From the NCBI RefSeq assembly GCF_049199905.1, contig NZ_JBLZPK010000012.1, positions 9,386 through 73,385 on the forward strand: DNA of 64,000 bases, given 5' to 3'. Made by a program: the position numbers and the translations under genes. How positions within the stretch are numbered: position 1 is the first letter of the stretch; the number at the start of each line of letters is the position of its first letter. Positions 27,256-35,499 of this stretch are shown here, one piece after another. The notes beneath the pieces are model-generated. The model saw nothing but the letters and a program-made list of their open reading frames with translations, searched no databases and was not told the DNA's origin. This DNA is from Shinella sp032095155. GTDB taxonomy: Bacteria; Pseudomonadota; Alphaproteobacteria; Rhizobiales; Rhizobiaceae.

Positions 27256-27797
27256 GCATAATGGTCGGATTCCGCAAGGAGCGGCCAATTCCCGTCCTTT
27301 TCCGACATCACCGCCGGTTTTGCCGGCCAGTCTATCGCAAGGGCGGGATCGTCATGGCGCACACCGGCCGCGGCCGCCGGCTCGTAACGCGCGGATATGA
27401 GGTAGCCGACGACGGCATCCTCAGTCAGCGACAGGAAGCCGTGGGCGAAGCCTTCCGGAATATAGAGCTGGCGCATGTTGTCGGCGCTGAGTTCCGCCGC
27501 CGTCCAGCGGCAATAGCTGCGCGATTGCGGGCGCAGATCGACGGCCACGTCCCAGATCGCCCCCTTCAGGCAGGACACCAGCTTGACCTCCTGGTGCGGT
27601 GCGCGCTGGAAATGCAGGCCGCGAAGCGTGTGCTTCTTGACCGAACGGGAAAGGCTGTGCTGGACGAAACGATGTTCGAGGGCCAGCGCTTCCATTTCGT
27701 CGATACAGAAGGTCCTGGCGAAGGAGCCCCGCTCGTCTGTTATCGGCGACGCTTCGATCAGCCACACGCCGTCGAGATCGGTCCTGCTGAACAGCAT
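27252..27797 (-). CDS. dTDP-4-dehydrorhamnose 3,5-epimerase-like protein (RmlC family)
   Basis: 181 residues from ATG at 27797 (MLFSRTDLDGVWLIE). Cupin fold with the RmlC signatures: DERGSFARTF (21-30), HTLRGLHFQ with the catalytic-type His62, GAIWDVAVDLR, and LYIPEGFAHGFLSL. It would epimerise C3 and/or C5 of a 4-keto-6-deoxy nucleotide sugar. No rmlA, rmlB or rmlD is nearby, so the substrate is probably the product of the adjacent CDP-sugar genes rather than dTDP-glucose (inference). The in-frame extension to 27875 lacks a ribosome site and is rejected. Confidence 0.88.
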   Translation of the reverse strand: MLFSRTDLDGVWLIEASPITDERGSFARTFCIDEMEALALEHRFVQHSLSRSVKKHTLRGLHFQRAPHQEVKLVSCLKGAIWDVAVDLRPQSRSYCRWTAAELSADNMRQLYIPEGFAHGFLSLTEDAVVGYLISARYEPAAAAGVRHDDPALAIDWPAKPAVMSEKDGNWPLLAESDHYA

Positions 27798-27875
27798 CGG
27801 TTTGTCCTTTCCTGCCTTCCCCCGATCCTGACGGATGCAACCCGTCTGCCAAGTGCGGTTTCCGGCGTATTGCAA

Positions 27876-27940
27876 AGGCCCGGGCGGTAGGATGGTGAAC
27901 GTTCGCTTACGCGCGTTTCATAGTGCTACGCCTTTCGGAC
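27876..27940. promoter_or_regulatory. Divergent polysaccharide-locus motifs
   Basis: GCTACGCCTTTCGGAC at 27925-27940 (plus) is nearly the full consensus and lies about 148 bp before the methyltransferase ATG. A weaker minus-strand copy starting CCTACCGCC lies at 27891 and could serve the RmlC-like gene (start 27797). Divergent placement repeats the arrangement at 15654. Confidence 0.5.
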
Positions 27941-28088
27941 AGGTTCGGTGTTCGCAAAGTAGTATGGCAGGCTTCGTATTCCGCGCCTAATCTGGCACCC
28001 ACGTCGAGAAACGGTCCCTTTACGGATAGGCTATCTTCGATCGCCTCCTCCTTCGGTCTGGACCGAGTATCTCCTTGGAGGCGTTGCC

Positions 28089-29384
28089 ATGAGTTTTCAG
28101 GCCAGCCATTCACTTTCGCAATCTCACAGCCTGTCGCTCAGGCCCGCTTGCCGGCTGTGCGGCAGAACCTTGAAGCACACCGTCGTCGATCTCGGCATGT
28201 CGCCGCCGTGCGAAAGCTTTCGCCAGGAAAGCGAACTCGGCCTGATGGAGGCATATTATCCATTGCATGTGCGCGTGTGTGAGGAATGTTTGCTGGTGCA
28301 GCTGGAGGAATATGTCAGCCGGGAGAGCATCTTTGAGGAGTATGCCTACTTCTCCTCCTACTCCACGAGCTGGGTGGCGCATGCGGAGCGCTATTGCGAC
28401 CGCATGATCGATCGCTTTGCCCTCCACGCACACAGCTTCGTGGTCGAGATCGCCAGCAATGACGGCTATCTCCTGCAGCATTTTGTGGCGCGGGGCATTC
28501 CCGTGCTCGGTATCGAGCCGGCGATCAATGTCGCGGAGGTGGCGATTGCCCGCAACATACCGACGAAGACCGCCTTCTTCGGCAAGCGAATTGCCGGCGA
28601 CATGGCGGCAGCCGGCCAGAAGGCCGACCTGATCGTCGCCAACAACGTGCTGGCGCAGGTCCCCGACCTCAATGATTTCGTGGGCGGCATGAAGCGCATC
28701 CTCAAGCCCGAGGGTGTCGTGACGCTGGAGTTCCCCCATGTCGCGACGCTGATCGCGCAGAACCAGTTCGATACCATCTACCACGAGCACTTCTCGTATT
28801 TTTCCCTGTTCACGGTGCAGGTCGCCGCCCGGCTGCACGGCCTGGAGATCTTCGACGTCGAGGAACTGCCGACCCACGGCGGGTCGCTGCGTGTCTATCT
28901 CGGCCATGCCGGACGCTCGGGCGTGATCAGCCCTGATGTCGCGGCGCTCCTGGAACGGGAACGCCGGTCCGGTCTGCATGGCGTAGAGGCCTATACGTCG
29001 TTTGCCGCGCGCGCCCGCCAAGCCAAGCGCAACCTCCTCTATTTCCTCATCAGCGTGAAGGAGAGGGGGGCGAGCATCTGCGGCTACGGCGCGCCCGGCA
29101 AGGGCAACACGCTTTTGAACTATTGCGGGATCGGCACGGATTTCCTCGATTTCACCGTGGACCGCAATCCCTACAAGCACGGCCGGTTCACGCCGGGCAT
29201 GCACATCCCCATCCTGCCCGTCGAGGCGATCGATCGCCACCGGCCGGATTACATCCTGATCCTGCCCTGGAACCTCAAGGCCGAGATCGTTGCCCAGATG
29301 CGCCATGTCGGCGAATGGGGTGCCAAGTTCGTCGTTCCCATTCCCGAGGTCGCCATCCTCGATCCGCTGGAGGATTTGTCATGA
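28089..29384 (+). CDS. Sugar C-methyltransferase (TylC3/NovU/TcaB9-type)
   Basis: 431 residues. An N-terminal zinc site has Cys21, Cys24, Cys64 and Cys67 (CRLCG...CEEC). The SAM-binding motif VVEIASNDGYLLQ lies at 118-130. The catalytic block IYHEHFSYFS gives Tyr231, Glu233 and His234, which correspond to the residues proposed for 3-C-methylation in TcaB9. The C-terminal Rossmann-like lobe has GYGAPGKGNTLLNYCGI. Such enzymes add a methyl branch at C3 of a 4-keto nucleotide sugar. CTTGGAGGCGTTGCC precedes the ATG, and the stop overlaps the cytidylyltransferase start (ATGA). It is strong evidence for a branched deoxysugar. Confidence 0.9.
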   Translation: MSFQASHSLSQSHSLSLRPACRLCGRTLKHTVVDLGMSPPCESFRQESELGLMEAYYPLHVRVCEECLLVQLEEYVSRESIFEEYAYFSSYSTSWVAHAERYCDRMIDRFALHAHSFVVEIASNDGYLLQHFVARGIPVLGIEPAINVAEVAIARNIPTKTAFFGKRIAGDMAAAGQKADLIVANNVLAQVPDLNDFVGGMKRILKPEGVVTLEFPHVATLIAQNQFDTIYHEHFSYFSLFTVQVAARLHGLEIFDVEELPTHGGSLRVYLGHAGRSGVISPDVAALLERERRSGLHGVEAYTSFAARARQAKRNLLYFLISVKERGASICGYGAPGKGNTLLNYCGIGTDFLDFTVDRNPYKHGRFTPGMHIPILPVEAIDRHRPDYILILPWNLKAEIVAQMRHVGEWGAKFVVPIPEVAILDPLEDLS

Positions 29385-30193
29385 AGGTCGTGCTCTTCTG
29401 CGGCGGGCGGGGAACGCGCATCCGCGAATATTCGGAAGCCGTGCCCAAGCCCATGATCCCGCTCGGCGCGCAGCCGATCCTGAGGCATGTCATGCAGTAC
29501 TACGCCTCCTACGGCCACGACGACTTCACGCTCTGCCTCGGTTACAAGGCGAATGTGATCAAGGACTTCTTCCTGAACTGCCGGCCGCAGACGTTCTCGG
29601 ATTGCATCGTCTCCGGCGAGGGGCGGGTCGAGCTGCTCGGCGAGGCGCAGGAGCATTGGCGCATCGCGCTGATCGATACCGGCATCTGGCGCAATATCGG
29701 CGAACGGCTGTGGGCCGTGCGGGAACAGGTGCGGGGGGAGCGCATCTTCCTGGCCAATTACAGCGACGGCCTGACCGACGTCGACCTCGACGACATGGTC
29801 GCCCGCTTCGAGGCGAGCGGCAAGCTCGCCTGTTTCCTCGCGGTCCGGCCGCCGCTCACCTATCACCTCGCCGATATCGACGATGCGGGACGGGTGCGGG
29901 AATTCCGCTCGTCGGACACGTCGGAGATCTGGATCAACGGCGGCTATTTCCTGATGCGCAACGAGATCTTCGACTACATGCGCGAGGGCGAGGAGCTGGT
30001 GCTCGAACCCTTCGAGCGGCTGATCAAGGACGACATGCTGATGGCCTACAAGCACGAAGGCTTCTGGCGCTCCATGGACACGCTGCGCGACTGGCAGATG
30101 CTGGAGGAAATGGTCGAGCGTGGCGAGATGCCGTGGGTCCGCCAGACGGAGGGAGAGCGCATATCCAGGCTGCGCAGGGTCGGCCGGCCATGA
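29381..30193 (+). CDS. rfbF: Glucose-1-phosphate cytidylyltransferase-like nucleotidyltransferase
   Basis: 270 residues. The nucleotide-binding N-terminus MKVVLFCGGRGTRIREYSEAVPKPMIPLG, then ILRHVMQYYASYGHDDFTLCLGYKANVIKDFF and LANYSDGLTDVDL, match RfbF-type enzymes, which make CDP-glucose from CTP and glucose-1-phosphate. This block differs from the RmlA pattern. The family assignment is firm; the exact substrate is inferred. It is coupled on both sides by ATGA overlaps to the C-methyltransferase and the PIG-L deacetylase, so the three act in one pathway. No classical CDP-glucose 4,6-dehydratase (rfbG) is adjacent. Confidence 0.85.
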   Translation: MKVVLFCGGRGTRIREYSEAVPKPMIPLGAQPILRHVMQYYASYGHDDFTLCLGYKANVIKDFFLNCRPQTFSDCIVSGEGRVELLGEAQEHWRIALIDTGIWRNIGERLWAVREQVRGERIFLANYSDGLTDVDLDDMVARFEASGKLACFLAVRPPLTYHLADIDDAGRVREFRSSDTSEIWINGGYFLMRNEIFDYMREGEELVLEPFERLIKDDMLMAYKHEGFWRSMDTLRDWQMLEEMVERGEMPWVRQTEGERISRLRRVGRP

Positions 30194-30843
30194 AGACGCT
30201 GCCCCTCGCTTCCGTCGGACATCGTTTGCGGGTCCTCTGCCTCGGCGCGCATGCCGACGATATCGAGATCGGCGCGGGCGGCACGATCCTTGGCCTGATC
30301 GCGGCCGGCGTGAAACTGGAGGTCCATTGGTGCGTCATGAGCGCGACGCCGGAGCGGGCCGCCGAAACGCGCCAGGCTGCCGCCGCCTTCCTCGCAGGTG
30401 CCATCTCCACCACGGTCGAGGTCTGCGGGTTCGAGGACAGCTACTTTCCCAGCCAGAGCCGCGAGATAAAGACTTTCATGCTGGCATTGCGTGATAGGGT
30501 CGAGCCGGACGTCATCTTCACCCACAGCCGTCGCGATGCCCATCAGGATCATCGGGAGCTCAATAAGCTCACAACGAATATATTCCGGGACCACTTCGTC
30601 TTAGAATATGAAATCCCGAAATGGGATGGCGACATCACGGAGCGCAATGCCTACGTGCCGCTGCCTCCGGATGTCATCGATCGCAAGATCGATCTGCTCA
30701 TGGAGCATTTTGCGACGCAACGGTCCAAGGACTGGTTCCACGCGGATGTCTTCCGGGGATTAGCCCGCATGCGCGGCATGGAGTGCCGATCGCCCTCGCT
30801 TTTCGCGGAGGCTTTCACGGTGCGCAAGATGGCCCTCGCATAG
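30190..30843 (+). CDS. PIG-L (LmbE-like) deacetylase
   Basis: 217 residues. Zinc-binding motif GAHADD (His21, Asp23, Asp24; the usual AHPDD with Ala for Pro) and the second site HSRRDAHQDHRE (His118, Asp120, His121). Family members remove N-acetyl groups from GlcNAc-linked or other amino-sugar substrates. Here it closes the CDP-sugar operon and is coupled to rfbF by ATGA. Deacetylation, or hydrolysis of another N-acyl group, of an amino sugar made with the aminotransferase is a reasonable inference. Confidence 0.87.
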   Translation: MKTLPLASVGHRLRVLCLGAHADDIEIGAGGTILGLIAAGVKLEVHWCVMSATPERAAETRQAAAAFLAGAISTTVEVCGFEDSYFPSQSREIKTFMLALRDRVEPDVIFTHSRRDAHQDHRELNKLTTNIFRDHFVLEYEIPKWDGDITERNAYVPLPPDVIDRKIDLLMEHFATQRSKDWFHADVFRGLARMRGMECRSPSLFAEAFTVRKMALA

Positions 30844-30910
30844 GGCAGACAGCACGGATCGACGCAGACCCAGACTCGTAATTCTGACCAGGAAATTAGT
30901 GAGGGGTACC

Positions 30911-31714
30911 ATGGCGAGAGACGACGAAGCGGATTTCGACGAGGAGTCGATCGATATTTTCCGGACAAGGAATTCGATCGGCAGCGACCCGCGCGCCGAG
31001 TCCAGGGAGTACATCGACCGGCAGCAGCCTCAGCAATATGCCGCAAGCGACTATGTCGCGATCTTCGACAAGCGGAACCTCGACCGGGAATGTCTCGCCA
31101 ACAGCCTGCATTCGCATCGGATCGGTATCAGCGTCTTCACCTTTTCAGGGCTTGCCGCCTGGCAGCAGGGCAAGGCCAACCTCGGCACCCTTCGCGCCAG
31201 CCTCATCAATATCGGCAGCAGGAATGTCTCCGAGCCTGATCTCAGGGATGAAATCACGCAGCTCCTGACGACGCTGGAGCCGGTGCCGGTGGTGGTGCTG
31301 TCCGACAACCAGACGCTCGACCATGTTCTCGAGGTCATCGACCTCGGCGTGCACGGCTTCATTCCAAGCTCCGTCGATATCGATATCTGCATCGAGGCGA
31401 TCGGGCTTGCCATTGCCGGCGGGCAGTTCGTTCCGGCCAGCAGCGTGCTTGCGATGCGCGGCCTTCTCGGCAGCTATCCGCAAAAGGTCTGCGGCCGATC
31501 CGCCTTCACGGTGCGCCAGGCCGCGGTCGCCGAGGCGCTGCGCCGCGGCAAGGCGAACAAGATCATCGCCCGCGAACTCAACCTCTGTGAAAGCACGGTG
31601 AAGGTTCACATCCGCAACATCATGAAGAAGCTCGGCGCGACCAACCGCACGGAGGTCGCCTGCAAGGTCGGCGAGATCATGTCCGACGAGATCTATCAGA
31701 ACAGCCGGGCGTGA
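30911..31714 (+). CDS. LuxR-family regulator with degenerate receiver domain (paralog 2)
   Basis: 267 residues from ATG at 30911, preceded by GAGGGGTACC. An acidic N-terminal extension (ARDDEADFDEESIDIF) precedes a receiver-like domain whose acceptor position reads SLINIGSRN (no Asp) and whose Lys loop reads HGFIPSSV. The HTH reads FTVRQAAVAEALRRGKANKIIARELNLCESTVKVHIRNIMKKLG. It is a paralog of the gene at 22501 and, like it, bracket the CDP-sugar module. It is followed 27 bp later by the Wzz-like gene. A phosphorylation-independent activator of the locus is inferred. Confidence 0.88.
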   Translation: MARDDEADFDEESIDIFRTRNSIGSDPRAESREYIDRQQPQQYAASDYVAIFDKRNLDRECLANSLHSHRIGISVFTFSGLAAWQQGKANLGTLRASLINIGSRNVSEPDLRDEITQLLTTLEPVPVVVLSDNQTLDHVLEVIDLGVHGFIPSSVDIDICIEAIGLAIAGGQFVPASSVLAMRGLLGSYPQKVCGRSAFTVRQAAVAEALRRGKANKIIARELNLCESTVKVHIRNIMKKLGATNRTEVACKVGEIMSDEIYQNSRA

Positions 31715-31741
31715 CCCGGCTCCCATAACAGGAATTCAGTC

Positions 31742-33265
31742 ATGATCTGGTCAGAGAAACCGGCCGCCCCGGAGGAGTTCGTCCTTCCCCGGGTCCTTAC
31801 CGTCATTGTCGAACGCCGGTGGCCCATTCTGGCCTGCCTTGTCGCGGGTGTAGTGATTGCGACCATCGGCTATCTCGACCAGCCGTCGCGCTACGGTGCC
31901 GAGGCGGTGCTGGCGCTGGACGTGCGCAAGTTCCAGGCCTTGCCGACGGAATCCGTCGTTTCGCCGCTGCCGCAGGAAAGCCCGGTGCTGCGCACCGAGG
32001 TCGATATCATCAGCTCCCGCTCCATGGCCGAGAGGGTTCTGGCCGATTTACAGGCGGAGGGTATCGATGCCGCCAAGGGTTTTGGCCTGACGACGGAAAA
32101 CGGGGCCGGCCAGGCGGCGCTGTCCGACCGTATGAACCGTGCCGGCACCGATCGGCGTGTCCTTCTCGACAGCCTCATCTCCGGCGTCCGCGTCACCAAT
32201 GACGGCCGTTCCTACACGATCTATGTCGCCTTCAGCGGCATGGAGCCCGAATTTACCGCCGCGGTCGCCAATGCCTATGCTGAGGCCTATATCAACTATC
32301 AGGTCGATGTGCAGACGACGGCGACGCGGCGGGTCAGCGACTGGCTTGGAACGCGCCTCGTCAGTCTGCGCAGCGAACTGGAGCGTTCTGAACATGCCGC
32401 GACATTGTTCCGCGAGAAATCCGGTATTGCCAAGTCGAACGGCACGACCCTGCTGTCCCAGCAGATCGCCGGCCTGAACACCGAGCTGGCGCGGCTGAGG
32501 GCTCAGCTTGCGGGGTCGGTTGCGCGTCTTGCGACTGCGGTCGACATGTCGGATGGAAAAACTGGCCTTGCTCTTCCGGAGGTGCTGAATTCAGTGGCGA
32601 TCCAGCAGCTGCGTACCGAGGAAGCCCGTCTCAAGCGCCAGCTTGCCGCGATCAGCGAAAGCGGCGCGGTTAAGAACCCGCAAATTCCGGAGCTGACCTC
32701 GCAGTTGGAGACGATCCAGGCGCAGATCGGCGCGGAGGTGGAGCAGATCGTCGATAGCCTGCGCACGGAAATCGAGGTCACGCGACGCCAGCAGACCGGC
32801 CTGGAGGCGAGCCTGAAGCAGTTGCAGGCGGAGATGTCGAACGCCAACGAGGCGATCGTGCAGGCCGACCAGCTCGACCGCGAGGCCAGTGCAAACCGGG
32901 CGATCTACGAGAGCTATCTCACGCGCTACAAGCAGACGATCGAGCAGGACGGCATCGCGATGGCGGAGGCGCGCATCATTTCGCGCGCGGTGCCATCCGG
33001 ATCGCCATCGAGCCCAAGCGCCTCCGCCTGGCTCATTGGTGGGCTGGTGTTCGGCCTCGCGGCCGGTGCGGTTGCGGCGCTGCTTCTCGAGTTGCGCGCC
33101 AGCTTCCAGCGCCGTCCCCATCCGGGCGAAAGCCGTGCCGTCATCCCGCACGATCTTGGAATGCCGGAACGTCGTCCCTTCATCGCCGACTATCCCGGCC
33201 CGGCGTCCGAGGTCAGGAAACGTATGGAAACGCCTGTCGACAGGCCCTCTATCGTCGGGATGTAA
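31742..33265 (+). CDS. Polysaccharide chain-length determinant, Wzz/GumC-like
   Basis: 507 residues with an N-terminal membrane segment at about 28-47, a long periplasmic coiled-coil region (about 150-410, with ISSRSMAERV and the Wzz-like LRTEVDIISS) and a C-terminal membrane segment at about 428-449 (LIGGLVFGLAAGAVAALLLEL). There is no cytoplasmic BY-kinase domain after it: the tail is only ~55 residues. Such proteins set chain length with the Wzy polymerase and the outer-membrane exporter. Gap to the exporter gene is 12 bp, so they form an operon. The usual tyrosine kinase must be encoded elsewhere, if used. Confidence 0.87.
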   Translation: MIWSEKPAAPEEFVLPRVLTVIVERRWPILACLVAGVVIATIGYLDQPSRYGAEAVLALDVRKFQALPTESVVSPLPQESPVLRTEVDIISSRSMAERVLADLQAEGIDAAKGFGLTTENGAGQAALSDRMNRAGTDRRVLLDSLISGVRVTNDGRSYTIYVAFSGMEPEFTAAVANAYAEAYINYQVDVQTTATRRVSDWLGTRLVSLRSELERSEHAATLFREKSGIAKSNGTTLLSQQIAGLNTELARLRAQLAGSVARLATAVDMSDGKTGLALPEVLNSVAIQQLRTEEARLKRQLAAISESGAVKNPQIPELTSQLETIQAQIGAEVEQIVDSLRTEIEVTRRQQTGLEASLKQLQAEMSNANEAIVQADQLDREASANRAIYESYLTRYKQTIEQDGIAMAEARIISRAVPSGSPSSPSASAWLIGGLVFGLAAGAVAALLLELRASFQRRPHPGESRAVIPHDLGMPERRPFIADYPGPASEVRKRMETPVDRPSIVGM

Positions 33266-33277
33266 GGTAAAAGCACC

Positions 33278-34522
33278 ATGGCACGCATCCAAGCCAATCA
33301 TCTGGCCCAACGGCGTATTCTACGCCCAGCCGTTTTTGCCTGCCTCCTGCCGCTGGCGGTTTCGGTTGCGCCGGCAAGCGCCCAGAACCAGGGCTACACG
33401 GTGGCCAGTGGCGACGTGTTGCGCGTCACGGTCTATGGCGATCCGGGATTGAGCGGGTCCTTTCCCATCGGCACGGACGGCACGATCGGCTATCCGCTGC
33501 TCGGCAACGTCGCCGTGACCGGCAAGGGCGTCGACGAGGTCCGCCAGGCCATTGATGCCGGGCTGAAGGAGCATATCGCCAATCTGTCGGTCGCGGTCGT
33601 CGTGGAGGCCTATGCGCCGGTCTTCGTCGTGGGCGAAGTCCAGAAGCCCGGGCGCTACGAGTTCCGTCCCGGCATGATCGCGCTCGAGCTTTTCGCGCTG
33701 GGTGGCGGGCAGAAAGAGGTGTTGGCGCAGGGCGACAATGCCGGCATGCGGCTTGCCGGACTGCGGCAGGACTATGCCGATCTCGGCGTGCAGCTTCTCG
33801 GGCAGGACGTGAAACGGGTTCGCCTCGAGGCGGAGCTGAACGGCCAGCCCTTCACCTATCTGCCGAGTGAGGAGATCGGCACCCCGGACCCGCGCATCGT
33901 CCGCCAGGTCGTGGATGCCGAGCGCACGCTGTTCGAGCTGCGCCGTGCGGCGCTCGACGCCGAGCTGAAAAGTCTGGAGCAGCAGAAGCTCGGCTATCTC
34001 GACGAGATCGACACGCTGGAGAAGAGCGGCAAGCTGCGCGACGGCGAGCTCACCTTGCTGGACGAGGACGTCAAGCTCGCCCAGAGCATGGTGGAGCGCG
34101 GTTTGACGCCGAAGACGCAGCTGCGTGACAAGCAGCGGGAGATATCGGCGACCAACCGCGACGTGCTGGAATTCGGCTCCTTCCTCGCCCGCGCCCGGCA
34201 GAACCTGACGGTGATCGACGGCCGTCTCAAGTCGCTGCGCGGGCAGCGCCGCGGCGAGGTGGCGGCGGAGTTGCGCGAATTGAACATCGATATCCTGCGT
34301 CTTCGCCGCAAGATGACCTACAGCCTGCAGGCGATGGCCGAGGCTGGCATCGCCTTTGACAAGAAGGACGGAACGCGACAGGCGGCCTATCGCTTCTCCG
34401 CCGTGCGGATGGTGGATGGAAAGTACAGCGAAGTCACGGTCGGCCAGACCGACCCGGTGCGCGCCGGCGACATCCTGCGGGTGAGCCTTGTCCTTGACGA
34501 AGGTGACGTTGCGGCGCGCTGA
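33278..34522 (+). CDS. Polysaccharide export protein, ExoF/Wza-like
   Basis: 414 residues. N-terminal signal peptide (about 1-35, AVFACLLPLAVSVAPASA) followed directly by the poly-export domain (YTVASGDVLRVTVYGDPGLSG), an SLBB-like segment (VFVVGEVQKPGRYEFRPGM) and a long coiled-coil C-terminal half (about 195-365). No lipobox Cys is seen at the cleavage site, unlike Wza, so the ExoF group of rhizobial EPS exporters fits best. It would form or gate the periplasm-to-outside channel together with the Wzz-like protein. It is convergent with the GT2 gene, which ends 2 bp away. Confidence 0.88.
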   Translation: MARIQANHLAQRRILRPAVFACLLPLAVSVAPASAQNQGYTVASGDVLRVTVYGDPGLSGSFPIGTDGTIGYPLLGNVAVTGKGVDEVRQAIDAGLKEHIANLSVAVVVEAYAPVFVVGEVQKPGRYEFRPGMIALELFALGGGQKEVLAQGDNAGMRLAGLRQDYADLGVQLLGQDVKRVRLEAELNGQPFTYLPSEEIGTPDPRIVRQVVDAERTLFELRRAALDAELKSLEQQKLGYLDEIDTLEKSGKLRDGELTLLDEDVKLAQSMVERGLTPKTQLRDKQREISATNRDVLEFGSFLARARQNLTVIDGRLKSLRGQRRGEVAAELRELNIDILRLRRKMTYSLQAMAEAGIAFDKKDGTRQAAYRFSAVRMVDGKYSEVTVGQTDPVRAGDILRVSLVLDEGDVAAR

Positions 34523-34524
34523 GG

Positions 34525-35496
34525 CTATCGCAGGACCTTTGTGAGAAGGGAGCGCATGCGCGGCACCGTATCGGGCCGGTGCAGCAGATAGCCGAGCGGC
34601 GGCAGCAAGGCGGTGGCCGGCGCCATGCGGAAGGCGAGCATCAGCAGCTTCCACGCCTCCCTGTTTCCCCGGAGCGCATGCGACACAGCCGACCAATAGG
34701 CGCGCTCGGCAATGCCGCGCCGGGCGCGGCGGCGCAACGTCTCCGCCCCGTCGAGCCACCGTCCCTCATGGTAGAAGAAACTCTCGGCCGCCTCCGCCGT
34801 ATGGCGGATGTGCAGGGTCTGGTGCGCCCAAAGGTCCGTCGACCGGTTCGCATCGTGCGAACGGATGCCCGCCTGGATGCAATCCAGTTCGGCGACGGTT
34901 CCGTGCAAGGCAAGCCGCAGCCAGAGTTCGTAATCGTCGCTGTGCGGCAGGGCCGGCCGATAGTGGCCGGCGCGTTTCTGCACGCTCGTGCGCACGACGA
35001 TGGACGGTCCGGGAATCTGGAAGACGCCGAGGCGGCAGAAACGCTCGATGAAGGCCCGCCCCGTCATCAGCGTCACCGGCGGGGCGGCGGGCTGCGCTTC
35101 GATGTCGGGGATCGGCACGTCGCCCCGGATCGCCACGTCGCGGCCGTAGGAGAAGGCGATGCCGCGGTCCCGTTCCATGACGGAGGTTGCCCGGCGCAGC
35201 GCGCCCGGCACCAGGAAATCGTCGGCGAAGAGCAGGAGAAAGTAATCGGCCCGCGCCCAGTCGATCCCCGCATTGAAAGAGGCATGTGGCCCGAGGTTTT
35301 CCGGCCGCAGCAGCAGCTCCACCCGCGGGTCGCAAAATGCGAGCCGCTCGGCGACCGCGACGCTGTCGTCCGTCGAGGCATTGTCGACGATCAGGACGCG
35401 CACATCGTGCATGTCCTGCGAGAGCACGCTTTTCACGCAGGCTTCGAGATAACGGCCGTAATTGTAGTTCGGAATGACGACGTCGACGCTCGGCAT
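34525..35496 (-). CDS. Family 2 glycosyltransferase
   Basis: 323 residues. GT-A signatures: VDVVIPNYNYGRYLEACVKSVLSQ (4-27), VLIVDNASTDDSV (34-46) and the DxD-like FADDFLVPG near 90, followed by PHSDDYELWLRLAL near 182 (acceptor/catalytic loop). A C-terminal ~80 residues are amphipathic and likely contact the membrane. It lies 3 bp downstream of the flippase gene on the minus strand and is the last gene of that operon. Sugar transferred unknown. Confidence 0.88.
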   Translation of the reverse strand: MPSVDVVIPNYNYGRYLEACVKSVLSQDMHDVRVLIVDNASTDDSVAVAERLAFCDPRVELLLRPENLGPHASFNAGIDWARADYFLLLFADDFLVPGALRRATSVMERDRGIAFSYGRDVAIRGDVPIPDIEAQPAAPPVTLMTGRAFIERFCRLGVFQIPGPSIVVRTSVQKRAGHYRPALPHSDDYELWLRLALHGTVAELDCIQAGIRSHDANRSTDLWAHQTLHIRHTAEAAESFFYHEGRWLDGAETLRRRARRGIAERAYWSAVSHALRGNREAWKLLMLAFRMAPATALLPPLGYLLHRPDTVPRMRSLLTKVLR

Positions 35497-35499
35497 GGC

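Noticed and set aside
24835..27288. 817-codon minus-strand open frame opposite the epimerase and DUF4910 genes
   Set aside because: It is a GC-skewed shadow: the plus strand carries two well-defined families with motifs and ribosome sites, while this frame is Arg/Gly/Ala-rich without domains.
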